This document shows positions 1-7,757 of a DNA stretch of 36,175 bases, in pieces. The DNA is from Lentisphaeria bacterium. GTDB lineage: Bacteria; Verrucomicrobiota; Lentisphaeria; Victivallales; UBA1829. The stretch lies in the NCBI GenBank assembly GCA_017615635.1, contig JAFZZR010000044.1, positions 1 through 36,175 of the forward strand, read 5' to 3'. A program made the translations under genes and the position numbers. Numbering within the stretch: position 1 is the stretch's first letter; every line of letters starts with the position of its first letter. The notes below the pieces were generated by a model that saw only the letters and a program-made list of their open reading frames with translations, was not told the origin of the DNA and made no database searches.

Positions 1-234
1 CCGGGTGATGACCAGACCGGGGTTGCCGTTCATTCCGGCGTTGTGAACGATGCGGCAGCCTTTGCCCAGTTCCCATCCCTTTGCCGGCTGTTCGAAGCCT
101 TCGACGAAACAGCTGCCCGATGATGCGGCGGTATCGTCTTTGTAATCGCTTGTATCGGGAACCGTGACGCACGCCGCTGCCGCCAGGAGCATCACGGCCG
201 TCAGGGACGTAAGGAAGCAGGAACTTTTTTTCAT
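1..234 (-). CDS. Exported protein or lipoprotein, N-terminal 78 residues (cut by window edge)
   Basis: Only the first 78 codons are present; the gene runs off the left edge. The N-terminus is a standard export signal: three lysines after the Met, a hydrophobic stretch to about residue 21 and a Cys at 22 preceded by alanines. It could be lipidated there, but the lipobox is imperfect (Ala rather than Leu at -3), so ordinary signal peptidase cleavage is also possible. The mature start contains GFEQPAKGWELG, which resembles the opening strands of the jelly-roll carbohydrate-binding-like modules common in PVC secreted proteins; this is only a resemblance. The start is supported by an AAAGGAG ribosome site 9 bases upstream. 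It lies downstream of, and in the same direction as, the BNR hydrolase gene. Confidence 0.75.
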   Translation of the reverse strand, partial: MKKSSCFLTSLTAVMLLAAAACVTVPDTSDYKDDTAASSGSCFVEGFEQPAKGWELGKGCRIVHNAGMNGNPGLVITR

Positions 235-278
235 AACGATGATCTCCTTTCGATAAGTGCGGATTCTCTCTTGTTCTT

Positions 279-1391
279 TCAAAACGTTATCCTGGCAAGC
301 AGGGTATTCCCGCGGTATCCATCGTATCCCCGTTCCTCTCCCACGGTGACGACCGCTTCGTTTTCCGAAATCGGAACAGCCTGAAAATTTCCCATGCCGG
401 GCGCATTTTTTCCCTCGTCAAGCATGGGGAAGACGGCCTCTTCACTTTCACGGATCAGCTCCAGGCGGTCGTTGAGTTCGGCGATGAAAAGCGGTGCCCG
501 GAAGCGCATCACGTGAGCGTTGTATCCGGCGTTCCGGGTATAGAGCAGATGAAGTTTTCCGCCGCAGACGAGAAAATGCTGCTGCGTGGTGGACATTTTC
601 AGCTCCTCGCCGTCGTCGAAGGTCCAGGGTTTCATGGGCTCCCAGTGAAGTGCGTCGGCGCTTTCGCTCCGGTAGCCCCGGCCGTCCTCCGCCCGGATCG
701 TCATGATGGATCTTCCCCCGAACTCCGTTATGGAAGGCTCCAGAAGTCCCCGGTCAACAGGCAGTTCCAGCGAGTTGCCCTTTCCCGCAAAAAGGAGATC
801 TTTCCCGTCGTAGGTGAAACGCACGGAACAGACCATGCGGTCGCGGCGGCCGGCTTCTCCGTAAGTCAGAGGAATGAACACCTGATCCTGTCCTTTGAAG
901 AACCACTGGGAACATCCGCAGGAGTACATCGTGGCATTTTCCAGACCGGGAACGATCAGTTTCCGCCGCACCGGCCCCCATTCGCCCTTGGAATTGCGCA
1001 CCGACCAGACGGGAAAACGGGATAATTTGATGCCGGGCCGGGCGCCCCAGTCACCCATCGTATCGAAGAGCGCCCCGTTCCGGTAGTAGACGTTGTGTCC
1101 GATAGCCAGCACCGTATCGGTGGGCGCGTGATAATAGGGGACCACGTCGCAGATGCCCTCGGAAATATCCTCCCGGCACGTCTGCCACCCCAGTCCGGGA
1201 ACCGGGGAAGGCTCGCTCCAGCGTTTCCCGTCAAAGAGGCTTTCGTGGATCTGCCCGTAGAAATCGCTCCCACCGACACTCTGCAGGGACATGAAAAGTC
1301 TGCCGTCTCCCAGTGCGCAGCACCGGGGATGAAACCAGCTGGTCCCGTTTCCGGATCGGTTGTTCCAGACAATTTCTCTTTGGATTTTCAT
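279..1391 (-). CDS. BNR/sialidase-like beta-propeller hydrolase, cytoplasmic
   Basis: The 370-residue protein reads like a sialidase-fold (six-bladed beta-propeller) protein of the BNR-repeat or exo-alpha-sialidase-like group. It has regularly spaced short strands, many Trp and Gly residues, an Asp-box-like S-E-S-A-D-x-L-x-W segment and acidic clusters that could line a central pocket. I do not see a clear FRIP motif, so real sialidase activity is not established; members of this group act on various glycans. No signal peptide is visible, so it probably acts in the cytoplasm on imported sugars. I start at the internal ATG (MKIQREIVW); an in-frame ATG 48 bases upstream is possible but adds only a basic, unstructured-looking tail. 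The divergent AraC gene is its probable regulator. Confidence 0.6.
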   Translation of the reverse strand: MKIQREIVWNNRSGNGTSWFHPRCCALGDGRLFMSLQSVGGSDFYGQIHESLFDGKRWSEPSPVPGLGWQTCREDISEGICDVVPYYHAPTDTVLAIGHNVYYRNGALFDTMGDWGARPGIKLSRFPVWSVRNSKGEWGPVRRKLIVPGLENATMYSCGCSQWFFKGQDQVFIPLTYGEAGRRDRMVCSVRFTYDGKDLLFAGKGNSLELPVDRGLLEPSITEFGGRSIMTIRAEDGRGYRSESADALHWEPMKPWTFDDGEELKMSTTQQHFLVCGGKLHLLYTRNAGYNAHVMRFRAPLFIAELNDRLELIRESEEAVFPMLDEGKNAPGMGNFQAVPISENEAVVTVGEERGYDGYRGNTLLARITF

Positions 1392-1502
1392 ATTCCGGTC
1401 TTTTCTCAGTTGATTCTGTACTTTACGGCAGTCGTTCATGAGGGGAAATCCACTCCCCCTGCTGTTCCGTATTTTGAGCAGACATCAGGTTTTCCGTTTC
1501 AT

Positions 1503-1508
1503 ATTATA
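1503..1508 (-). promoter_or_regulatory. Possible -10 box for the BNR hydrolase gene
   Basis: A perfect TATAAT on the minus strand lies about 110 bases upstream of the hydrolase start. No good -35 hexamer is found 16-18 bases before it; that stretch is T-rich then G-rich. An activator-dependent promoter served by the divergent AraC protein would fit a missing -35, but this is inference. Confidence 0.3.
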
Positions 1509-1573
1509 CCCCATTCCCACGAAAAAAACCTTCACTTCCGGATAAAAAAACAGCATTATCTGCTAAAATCCGT

Positions 1574-1601
1574 TTGATTCGCCGGATTCCTGTGCTATCT
1601 T
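1574..1601 (+). promoter_or_regulatory. Probable sigma-70-type promoter of the AraC gene
   Basis: TTGATT (1574-1579) and TATCTT (1596-1601) are separated by 16 bases, which puts transcription start near 1608. The ATG at 1625 follows with a GGAGA ribosome site between. The TTG of the -35 box could be misread as an upstream start codon for the AraC gene. Confidence 0.5.
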
Positions 1602-1624
1602 TCCGGAAAAAACGGAGACTTCTT

Positions 1625-2521
1625 ATGAAAATACAAAACACCGGCACGGAAACAAATTTTCTTCCCCGGACGGTCGATCCGCTCTGCATCCTGCGGTTCT
1701 CCCACGGCTGCATGGCGCCTCACGCCCACCGGTTCCACGAACTGGTCTTCATCCGGAGCGGAAGAGGACTGCACAATATGAACGGGGCGACGGTTCCTAT
1801 CCAGGCGGGGGACATCTTTCTGATCCCGCAGAACCGGACCCACGAATACCTGGTGGAACCGGGGGTACAGATCGAACTGGACAACATCATGTTCCTGGAC
1901 CGCCTTCTGCCTCTTGCGGAAGACGATCTCTCCCGTTTCACGAACTGGCAGATCCTTTTCCGGCTTCAGCCGTCTCTCTCCTCCGAAATGAGGGCGCGTA
2001 CAGGCATGCTCCATCTGGACACGCCGGACATTTCCGAACTTCTGCCCCTGCTGGAAAAGGCGGAAGTCTTCTCCGCCCGCACCACCGATCAGCCGGGCAG
2101 CCGGACGGAGCTTCTGGGCCTCTTCCTGCAGATCCTTTCGCTCATTGTGCGGAAAGGACGGACCGGGGACCCGGAGGGACTGGGCGGCTACGTCAGCCGG
2201 ATCAGCCGTCTTCTGGCGGAGTTCAACCGTTCTCCCGAACAGGACTGGACCCTGCAGTCCATGGCGGACTATCTGCACATGAGCGTGGCCAATCTGAGGC
2301 TCCAGTTCCGCAAGCTCACGGGCCGTTCCCCCAACCGCTATCTGCTGGATCAGCGTCTGCACAAGGCGGCCGCGCTTCTTGCCGGAACGGAGAAGAACAT
2401 CGGAGAAACGGCGGCGGAATCCGGGTTTCACGATTCCAATTACTTCACCCGCCAGTTCCGCGCCCGGTACGGAGTCAGCCCCAGGACATACCGGAAAAAG
2501 CAGTCCGCGGAAACGAACTGA
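1625..2521 (+). CDS. AraC-family transcriptional regulator
   Basis: A 298-residue AraC/XylS-type regulator. The N-terminal half is a cupin sugar-sensing domain: histidines in the APHAHRFHEL segment, then the typical turn IQAGDIFLIPQNRTHEY. The C-terminal ~100 residues carry the two helix-turn-helix units, the second with the usual G-F-x-D-S-N-Y-F-T-R-Q-F-R-x-x-Y-G-x-S-P pattern. The ATG at 1625 is chosen because of the GGAGA site 8 bases upstream; a longer TTG start at 1574 lies on the likely -35 box. It is divergent from the BNR hydrolase gene and probably activates it in response to a sugar ligand. Its stop lies only 7 bases from the convergent glgB stop, so there is no room for a separate terminator. 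Confidence 0.9.
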   Translation: MKIQNTGTETNFLPRTVDPLCILRFSHGCMAPHAHRFHELVFIRSGRGLHNMNGATVPIQAGDIFLIPQNRTHEYLVEPGVQIELDNIMFLDRLLPLAEDDLSRFTNWQILFRLQPSLSSEMRARTGMLHLDTPDISELLPLLEKAEVFSARTTDQPGSRTELLGLFLQILSLIVRKGRTGDPEGLGGYVSRISRLLAEFNRSPEQDWTLQSMADYLHMSVANLRLQFRKLTGRSPNRYLLDQRLHKAAALLAGTEKNIGETAAESGFHDSNYFTRQFRARYGVSPRTYRKKQSAETN

Positions 2522-2528
2522 AACGCCG

Positions 2529-4751
2529 TCACGTGCGCCGAAGGATCACCGCGCCCAGCCAGGGAAGACGGAGCGTGATGTACTGATCCCGGTTGTTCCG
2601 GCTGCCGGGACGCGACGGCATATCCGCGCCGTTGAGAAGGCCGGTTCCGCCGTACTCTTCCCGGTCCGTGTTGAACACTTCGCGCCAGACGCCGGGCAGC
2701 GGCACGCCGGTTTCGTAGTTGTCACGCACCACCGGGGTCAGATTGAGGATCACCAGGACCGGGTCGGTCCGTTTCTTGTCCCACCGGACATAAGAGAAGA
2801 TGGACCGGTTGTAGTCTCCCACGTCGATCCATTCGAAGCCGTCGGGCCGGAAATCGTTTTCCCAGAGAGCCGGGGTTTCCCGGTAGACGCGGTTCAGCTC
2901 GGAGACCATGCGGCGGATGGAATCGTGGGCGGGATATTTGAGCAGGAGCCAGTCCAGAGGCTGCGCGTAGTTCCATTCGATCATCTGGGCGAATTCGCCG
3001 CCCATGAAAAGCATTTTCTTGCCCGGATGGGTCTGCATCCAGGCGAACAGCGCCCGCAGATTGGCGAACTGCTGCCGGTAGTCGCCGTACATCCGTCCGA
3101 TGAGGGACTTCTTGCCGTGCACCACTTCATCGTGACTCAGGGGCAGCACGAAATTTTCCGAGAAGGCATACATCAGGGAGAAGGTCAGTTTTCCGTGATG
3201 ATAGCTCCGGTAAAGCGGATCCAGTTCGAAGTAGTCCAGCGTGTCGTGCATCCACCCCATGTTCCACTTGAAGGTGAAACCCAGACCGCCCAGCCAGACG
3301 GGCCGGGAGACGCCGGGCCACGATGTGGACTCCTCCGCCGTCATCATGATTCCGGGGAACTCCTTATGGGCCAGAGCGTTGAGATTCTTGAGAAAATCCA
3401 CCGCCTCCAGATTTTCCACGCCGCCGTACTTGTTGGGGATCCATTCCCCGTCGTTCCGCGAATAGTTCAGATAGATCATGGAAGCCACGGCATCCACCCG
3501 GAGCCCGTCCGCGTGGAAATTCTCCAGAAAATAGAGGGCGCTTCCCGTGAGGAATGTCCGGACCTCGTTCCGTCCGAAATTGAAAATGTAGGTCCCCCAG
3601 TCCTTCTGCTCGCCCTGACGGGGATCCGCATGTTCGTAAAGCGCGGTGCCGTCAAAACGACCCAGAGAGAAGGCATCCTTGGGAAAATGGGCGGGCACCC
3701 AGTCCAGAATCACGCCGATCCCGGCCCGGTGCATGCGGTCGACGAAGCAGGCGAAATCCTCCGGGGTCCCGAACCGGGCGGTGGGCGCATAGAAGCCCGT
3801 GACCTGATATCCCCAGGACATATCCAGCGGATGTTCGAAAACGGGCAGGAGCTCCACATGCGTGTAGTTCATGTCCTTCAGGTAGTTCGCCAGGGCTTCG
3901 GCCAGCTCACGGTAGTTGTGAAATTCCTTTCCCTCGGGCAGATCCGGCAGACCCGGCCCGCCCCAGGATCCCAGGTGGACTTCGTAGATATTGACGGGCT
4001 GCTCCAGAATGTTTTTTCCGGCGCGGGCCTTCATCCAGTCGTCATCGGTCCAGCGGAACGGCGTATCGGAGGGGACGATCCCCGCGTTCCGGGGACGGAG
4101 TTCGGTCCGCCGTGCGTAGGGATCCAGCTTCAGAAAGATGTCTCCGGCTTTTGTCCGGATCTCATACTTGTAGACGTCTCCGGCCTTCAGTCCGGGAATG
4201 AACAGATCCCACACGCCGGACTGTCCGAGCAGACGCATGGGGTGGCGCCGTCCGTCCCAGCAGTTGAAATCACCCACTACGGATACACGCTCCGCATTGG
4301 GCGCCCACACCGCAAAGGAGACGCCTTTGACTCCACCCTCGTCCCGCTGCCGGGCGCCCATGAATTCCCACGGCCGGCGATGCTCGCCCCGGTTGAACAG
4401 ATACAGATCCATTTCGCCGGGACAGGGGAGAAACTGATACGGATCCTCCGCCGTGAATACGCGGTCGCCGTAGTCCTTTTCCAGCCGATAGGCAAAATGA
4501 GTCTTCCGCCGGAAAAAAATGCCGAACAGACCGGACGGATGGATCCGGCTCATCGGCGCCGGACTGGCGCCCTCCCGGAGAAGCGTGACAGCCCGGGCAG
4601 CGGGATCGTATACGCGCACGACCACGCCGCCCCGCTCGCTGTGCATACCCAGGATGGAATGCGGATCATTGAGGCGACCCGCCAGCAGACGGGAAAGAGC
4701 TCCCTGATCCGGCAGCAGCGCCTGAGTTCCGGAATCCGCCGTCTTTTTCAT
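2529..4751 (-). CDS. glgB: 1,4-alpha-glucan branching enzyme
   Basis: GlgB cuts an alpha-1,4 chain and rejoins it by an alpha-1,6 bond, making branches in glycogen in the cytoplasm (GH13 family). At 740 residues it is the usual full length. In order: an N-terminal module (HSILGMH, near residue 31), a CBM48 module (about 145-215), and the (beta/alpha)8 catalytic barrel. The barrel has the nucleophile Asp420 in DGLRVDAVAS, the acid/base Glu in TAEES (about 473) and the transition-state Asp in LSHDEVVHG (about 541). The C-terminal beta domain closes the protein. It starts 7 bases after the asd stop and is presumably co-transcribed with it. No other glycogen gene is in the window, so this pairing with lysine/threonine biosynthesis is unusual. 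Confidence 0.97.
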   Translation of the reverse strand: MKKTADSGTQALLPDQGALSRLLAGRLNDPHSILGMHSERGGVVVRVYDPAARAVTLLREGASPAPMSRIHPSGLFGIFFRRKTHFAYRLEKDYGDRVFTAEDPYQFLPCPGEMDLYLFNRGEHRRPWEFMGARQRDEGGVKGVSFAVWAPNAERVSVVGDFNCWDGRRHPMRLLGQSGVWDLFIPGLKAGDVYKYEIRTKAGDIFLKLDPYARRTELRPRNAGIVPSDTPFRWTDDDWMKARAGKNILEQPVNIYEVHLGSWGGPGLPDLPEGKEFHNYRELAEALANYLKDMNYTHVELLPVFEHPLDMSWGYQVTGFYAPTARFGTPEDFACFVDRMHRAGIGVILDWVPAHFPKDAFSLGRFDGTALYEHADPRQGEQKDWGTYIFNFGRNEVRTFLTGSALYFLENFHADGLRVDAVASMIYLNYSRNDGEWIPNKYGGVENLEAVDFLKNLNALAHKEFPGIMMTAEESTSWPGVSRPVWLGGLGFTFKWNMGWMHDTLDYFELDPLYRSYHHGKLTFSLMYAFSENFVLPLSHDEVVHGKKSLIGRMYGDYRQQFANLRALFAWMQTHPGKKMLFMGGEFAQMIEWNYAQPLDWLLLKYPAHDSIRRMVSELNRVYRETPALWENDFRPDGFEWIDVGDYNRSIFSYVRWDKKRTDPVLVILNLTPVVRDNYETGVPLPGVWREVFNTDREEYGGTGLLNGADMPSRPGSRNNRDQYITLRLPWLGAVILRRT

Positions 4752-4758
4752 GCGGAGC

Positions 4759-5775
4759 TTACCGGCCCCGGACCAGAACTTCGGCGATCTGGACCGCGTT
4801 CAGCGCGGCGCCCTTCAGAAGCTGATCGCCGCTGACGAAGATATCCAGTCCGCGCTTGTCGTCGCGGGAGATATCCTGCCGGATGCGTCCGGCCAGAACA
4901 TCGTACATGCCGGTGGCTTCGATGGGCATGGGATAGACCTTCTCCGCCGGATTGTCCCGCACCTGAACGCCGGGGGCGGCTTCCAGGATCGCACGGGCCT
5001 CTTCCGGCGTGATCTCATTTTCGAATTCCAGGTTCAGGGACTCGGAATGAGCGCGGAGGACGGGGACGCGGACGCAGGTGCAGGAGATCTTCACATCCGG
5101 CAGATGCATGATCTTCCGCGTCTCATTGACCATCTTCATCTCTTCCTTGGTATATCCGTTCTCCTGAAACACGTCGATGTGCGGGAACAGGTTGAACGCG
5201 ATCTGCTGCGCCATGGCGCTGACGATCGCCGGCTTCCCGTCCAGAACGTCACGACTCTGCGACAGCAGTTCCGCCATGGCCTTGGCGCCGCCGCCGGACG
5301 CCGCCTGATACGTGCTGGCCACCATGCGGACCAGTTTTTTGGCCTTGTGGAGCGGATAGACCGCCACGCACATGATGGCCGTGGTGCAGTTCGGGTTCGC
5401 AATGATCCCCTTGTGCAGGAACGCGTCTTCCGCGTTGACTTCGGGCACCACCAGCGGCACATCCGCATCCAGACGGAACGCGCTGGAGTTGTCGATCATC
5501 ACCGCGCCCGCATCCACGCAGTACTTCGCAAATTCCTTGGAAATGGAAGCGCCCGCGCTGAACAGGGCGATATCCACTCCCTTGAACGACTCCGGAGTCA
5601 ATTCCTCGATCGTCACTTCCTCACCGTGGAAGGCGGCCTTCTTGCCCGCAGACCGGGCGGATGCCAGGAGCTTCAGCTCCGAAACCGGGAAATTGCGCTT
5701 TTCCAGCGTCTTCAGCATTTCGATTCCGACTACGCCGGTAGCACCGACGACGGCAACTTTCTTTCCAACACTCAT
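4759..5775 (-). CDS. asd: Aspartate-semialdehyde dehydrogenase
   Basis: Asd reduces aspartyl-4-phosphate to aspartate semialdehyde with NADPH, the branch point to lysine, diaminopimelate (for peptidoglycan), threonine and methionine. The 338-residue protein has the NADP-binding loop G-A-T-G-V-V-G (11-17), the catalytic Cys130 in ANPNCTTA, the glutamine-containing STYQAASGGG substrate loop, and the conserved Arg-His pair in RAHSESLN. Length and motifs match the standard bacterial enzyme. The start has a GGAG site 6 bases upstream and a strong promoter 39 bases beyond. It is the first gene of an asd-glgB transcription unit. Confidence 0.97.
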   Translation of the reverse strand: MSVGKKVAVVGATGVVGIEMLKTLEKRNFPVSELKLLASARSAGKKAAFHGEEVTIEELTPESFKGVDIALFSAGASISKEFAKYCVDAGAVMIDNSSAFRLDADVPLVVPEVNAEDAFLHKGIIANPNCTTAIMCVAVYPLHKAKKLVRMVASTYQAASGGGAKAMAELLSQSRDVLDGKPAIVSAMAQQIAFNLFPHIDVFQENGYTKEEMKMVNETRKIMHLPDVKISCTCVRVPVLRAHSESLNLEFENEITPEEARAILEAAPGVQVRDNPAEKVYPMPIEATGMYDVLAGRIRQDISRDDKRGLDIFVSGDQLLKGAALNAVQIAEVLVRGR

Positions 5776-5813
5776 TTTTCACTCCAGTGTTTACACTTGG
5801 TTCTTCGTCCCGA

Positions 5814-5842
5814 AATATACTCCCATTTCCCGTGTTTTTCAA
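5814..5842 (-). promoter_or_regulatory. Promoter of asd-glgB
   Basis: On the minus strand TTGAAA (forward 5837-5842) and TATATT (forward 5814-5819) are separated by exactly 17 bases, close to the sigma-70 consensus. Transcription would start near 5807, leaving a leader of about 30 bases before the asd ATG at 5775. Confidence 0.7.
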
Positions 5843-5898
5843 TCCCTTCCGCTAAAATTCCACACTTTTTTCCGCCTTCAGCCCGCGTCGCGTGAAAC

Positions 5899-5935
5899 TC
5901 CGGCAGACCCCGCGTTGTATGCAGAGTCTGCCGGA
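5899..5935 (-). terminator. Hairpin after the EndoU/immunity operon
   Basis: A perfect 10-base inverted repeat (TCCGGCAGAC at 5899-5908, GTCTGCCGGA at 5926-5935) with a 17-base loop. It begins 9 bases after the immunity gene stop. Read leftwards it is followed only by a weak T run (GTTTCACG), so it may be a weak or Rho-assisted terminator that insulates asd from the toxin operon. Confidence 0.5.
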
Positions 5936-5943
5936 ACAAGCCA

Positions 5944-6324
5944 TCACTTCCCGAAATCCGGGTATCGCTGGCGATACACTTCATCACTCAGCTGCCCTTC
6001 GGCATAGGAGATACACTCGCGGATATTATATATCTTGCATGCATCCGGAAACCGGTCGGCAGCTCGCTTCAAGGCGTCGATGAATTCCCAGCTTTGGAGC
6101 TTAGCAGAGATATTCTCGAAAACCTCACTCATCCACGACAATTGATCGGCCGTGCAATCATTGTCGAGAAACTCTATCGTCTCACGGAGACTCCGCGTAA
6201 AAAGTGCGATCTCCGGCTTTATCGCCAAGGATACATCTTCGTAATCCGGCAATTCATCCAGGTGACTTTGGCGTTCAAACTCCAAGCGTTGAACAATGCT
6301 TTTATATTCTTCCGCTATGCTCAT
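5944..6324 (-). CDS. Small acidic protein, probable immunity protein for the EndoU toxin
   Basis: A 126-residue, probably all-helical, acidic protein (many Glu/Asp, for example in ERQSHLDELPDYEDVSL) without signal peptide or membrane segment. I do not recognise its family. The role is inferred from position: its ATG overlaps the EndoU stop in an ATGA, the tight coupling expected of a toxin and its cognate inhibitor, and small acidic partners commonly bind basic nucleases such as this one (C-terminus KRRKKK). Composition is clearly lower in GC than the flanking asd gene (a 60-base line at 6061 is about 48% GC, against 67% at 5041), suggesting transfer. A hairpin follows its stop. It could instead be a third, non-inhibitory component. 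Confidence 0.6.
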   Translation of the reverse strand: MSIAEEYKSIVQRLEFERQSHLDELPDYEDVSLAIKPEIALFTRSLRETIEFLDNDCTADQLSWMSEVFENISAKLQSWEFIDALKRAADRFPDACKIYNIRECISYAEGQLSDEVYRQRYPDFGK

Positions 6325-6833
6325 TTTTTCTTTCTCCTCTTGTTGAGAACAGAAGTTTGGTTTAAGTCCGGAAAAACCGTTGCGATTTTTCCATGGGTCC
6401 GGATGATGCCTACTCGAACCCCCTTATAGATTCCGTAAACAGCGATGCCGTCAGGGATATGGCGATTGCCTTTCAATCCTGCAACGTGACTTCCAGCTCG
6501 TTTGATGTCCTTGTCACTCCAGCTGGATGGGAACCATGCCTGCCCGATGCCAAACTGTTTGCTTTTCTTATCATGCCGTGGGATGTATCCCACTCTTACA
6601 CCGTTTGGATAGGTCTTGACAACATGGTATTCGATGCCGTATTTGTCAAGCAGATCCATTCCTTCTTGTCCGTGACCGCCGGCAGCGAGCCGGAGCTTGA
6701 ACTGCACCTTGCCGTTGATCTTGACCTGCGTCTTGACAAATCTGCCTTCCAGCGAGTGGACCACCGCAAACTCGCTGACCGACCGTCCGGAACCGCGCGT
6801 ATTCAAATACCGACCTGGTTTACCTGTTCCCAT
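6321..6833 (-). CDS. EndoU-family nuclease (polymorphic-toxin type), stand-alone
   Basis: A 170-residue basic protein that is almost entirely a bacterial EndoU nuclease domain, an RNase A-like fold that cuts RNA. Visible family signs are the GGH segment (His54), a second histidine (His70), the PNGVRVG strand (about 76-82), the W-F-P-x-S-W-S-x-x-D-I signature (100-110), and the closing G-V-R-V-G...G-K-I-A-T-V-F-P strands (138-155). Related domains are usually the C-terminal warhead of long secreted or phage-borne toxins; here no export or delivery region precedes it. I choose ATG 6833 because GGAGG lies 8 bases upstream; the GTG at 6839 is too close to it. The start lies inside the DUF4417 gene's 3' end, and the stop overlaps the next gene. 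Confidence 0.72.
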   Translation of the reverse strand: MGTGKPGRYLNTRGSGRSVSEFAVVHSLEGRFVKTQVKINGKVQFKLRLAAGGHGQEGMDLLDKYGIEYHVVKTYPNGVRVGYIPRHDKKSKQFGIGQAWFPSSWSDKDIKRAGSHVAGLKGNRHIPDGIAVYGIYKGVRVGIIRTHGKIATVFPDLNQTSVLNKRRKKK

Positions 6834-7563
6834 CTTCACAGCCTCCTTTCTTCAAGGAGATCCAGTCCGGGTATCGGACGAATCGGGTCCGGTCGGCGAC
6901 CGGAGCGAAGATTTGATCCGGCATCGCGCCGTATACCAGCACGATCTCCGGCTCAAGATGGTCGAGCATCGCCGCCAGACCGTCCCGGAAATGCCGGGTG
7001 TTCTCCTCGCCCTGAATGCAACCGAATGTTCCCACGGAAACAATGCTGTGTTTCGGGACGCCGAGAAACGCGAAACATTCCGGCAAGACAGCGGTGGTGT
7101 AACTGCGTTCATCGCCCCAGCGGACATTGGGGATTACATAAATCCCATGCCGCTGAAAGAAACACCCCAGAGCACGATTCCGGTAGACGTTGTTCATCTG
7201 CGCCTGAAGCGGCATATCGCGGTAGAGCGAGAAATCCGGAGAAACGATCCCACGAAACCGCCGGAAGTCGTCGATGTAAGCCTCCGGCTTCTGCAGAATG
7301 CCGGAAAAACGGACGTCCTGCTCGTAAAATACCAGCGTCTCCGAAAAATCGGTACTTCCGTTTCGCTTGGTGAACGGAATCAGGCGTTCAGGTAATACGA
7401 TCTCCTTTGGTGCTTCGAGTCTTGGCATCTCCAGCGTTCCTTCGAAGAACGCCGTTTCCACCAATTCCGAATTGAACCCATCATCAATGACGCACCGTCT
7501 GGTGCGCCGGCGACCCGCACGGGGATCCCGTGCGCCGACATAGTGAGATTTCAAATTTTCCAT
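6820..7563 (-). CDS. DUF4417 protein
   Basis: A 247-residue protein matching what I know of DUF4417, a family of unknown function found in bacteria and their mobile elements. Characteristic stretches are SPDFSLYRDMP, YRNRALG, the GIYVIPNVRWGDERS block, and the C-terminal V-S-V-G-T-F-G-C...EPEIVLVYG region. It looks soluble, with a basic N-terminus (RAGRRRTRR) that could contact nucleic acid. The ATG at 7563 is the first giving the family-like protein; no strong ribosome site precedes it. Its last 14 bases overlap the EndoU start, so the two are translationally coupled. A role as a chaperone, modifier or targeting partner of the nuclease is a guess from context. Confidence 0.72.
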   Translation of the reverse strand: MENLKSHYVGARDPRAGRRRTRRCVIDDGFNSELVETAFFEGTLEMPRLEAPKEIVLPERLIPFTKRNGSTDFSETLVFYEQDVRFSGILQKPEAYIDDFRRFRGIVSPDFSLYRDMPLQAQMNNVYRNRALGCFFQRHGIYVIPNVRWGDERSYTTAVLPECFAFLGVPKHSIVSVGTFGCIQGEENTRHFRDGLAAMLDHLEPEIVLVYGAMPDQIFAPVADRTRFVRYPDWISLKKGGCEDGNR

Positions 7564-7655
7564 AAGATGCAATATCCCACGTTGTGAGGGAATTCCGGGA
7601 TCCCGTCGGGATTTCGTTCCCTGTTTTCCCGGATTCCGATTTGAAAAAACGGAAC

Positions 7656-7703
7656 AACGTGGTACATTACGGTAGTTTTTCGGTCTGCGGAACGTACCAC
7701 GTT
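7656..7703. promoter_or_regulatory. Inverted repeat, likely operator of the DUF4417-EndoU operon
   Basis: Perfect 10-base arms AACGTGGTAC (7656-7665) and GTACCACGTT (7694-7703), 28 bases apart, lie in the spacer between the XRE-ImmA gene and the DUF4417 gene. The 7-mer GTACCAC in each arm occurs a third time just upstream of the XRE-ImmA start (8839-8845, minus strand), and a related CCCACGTTGTG lies at 7577-7587. A shared operator bound by the XRE regulator is the simplest reading. Confidence 0.45.
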
Positions 7704-7757
7704 CGTGCGGACGGCGCTCAGGAATTGCGGCCAACAATCCTTGAGCGCTCTTTCTTT
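7675..7757 (+). ncRNA. Candidate small RNA opposite the toxin operon leader
   Basis: On the plus strand, TTGAAA (7641-7646) and TACATT (7663-7668) form a possible promoter with a 16-base spacer. About 40 bases downstream a hairpin with arms GCGCTCA (7714-7720) and TGAGCGC (7742-7748) is followed by TCTTTCTTTT, a terminator-like end. Together they could make an ~80-base RNA antisense to the leader of the DUF4417-EndoU transcript. There is no plus-strand protein gene that this terminator would otherwise serve. Signals are short and could be chance. Confidence 0.25.

Noticed and set aside
2379..4835. Very long open frame on the plus strand opposite glgB
   Set aside because: GC-rich codons keep the antisense frame open; its translation has no recognisable motifs while glgB on the other strand has a full set of catalytic residues.
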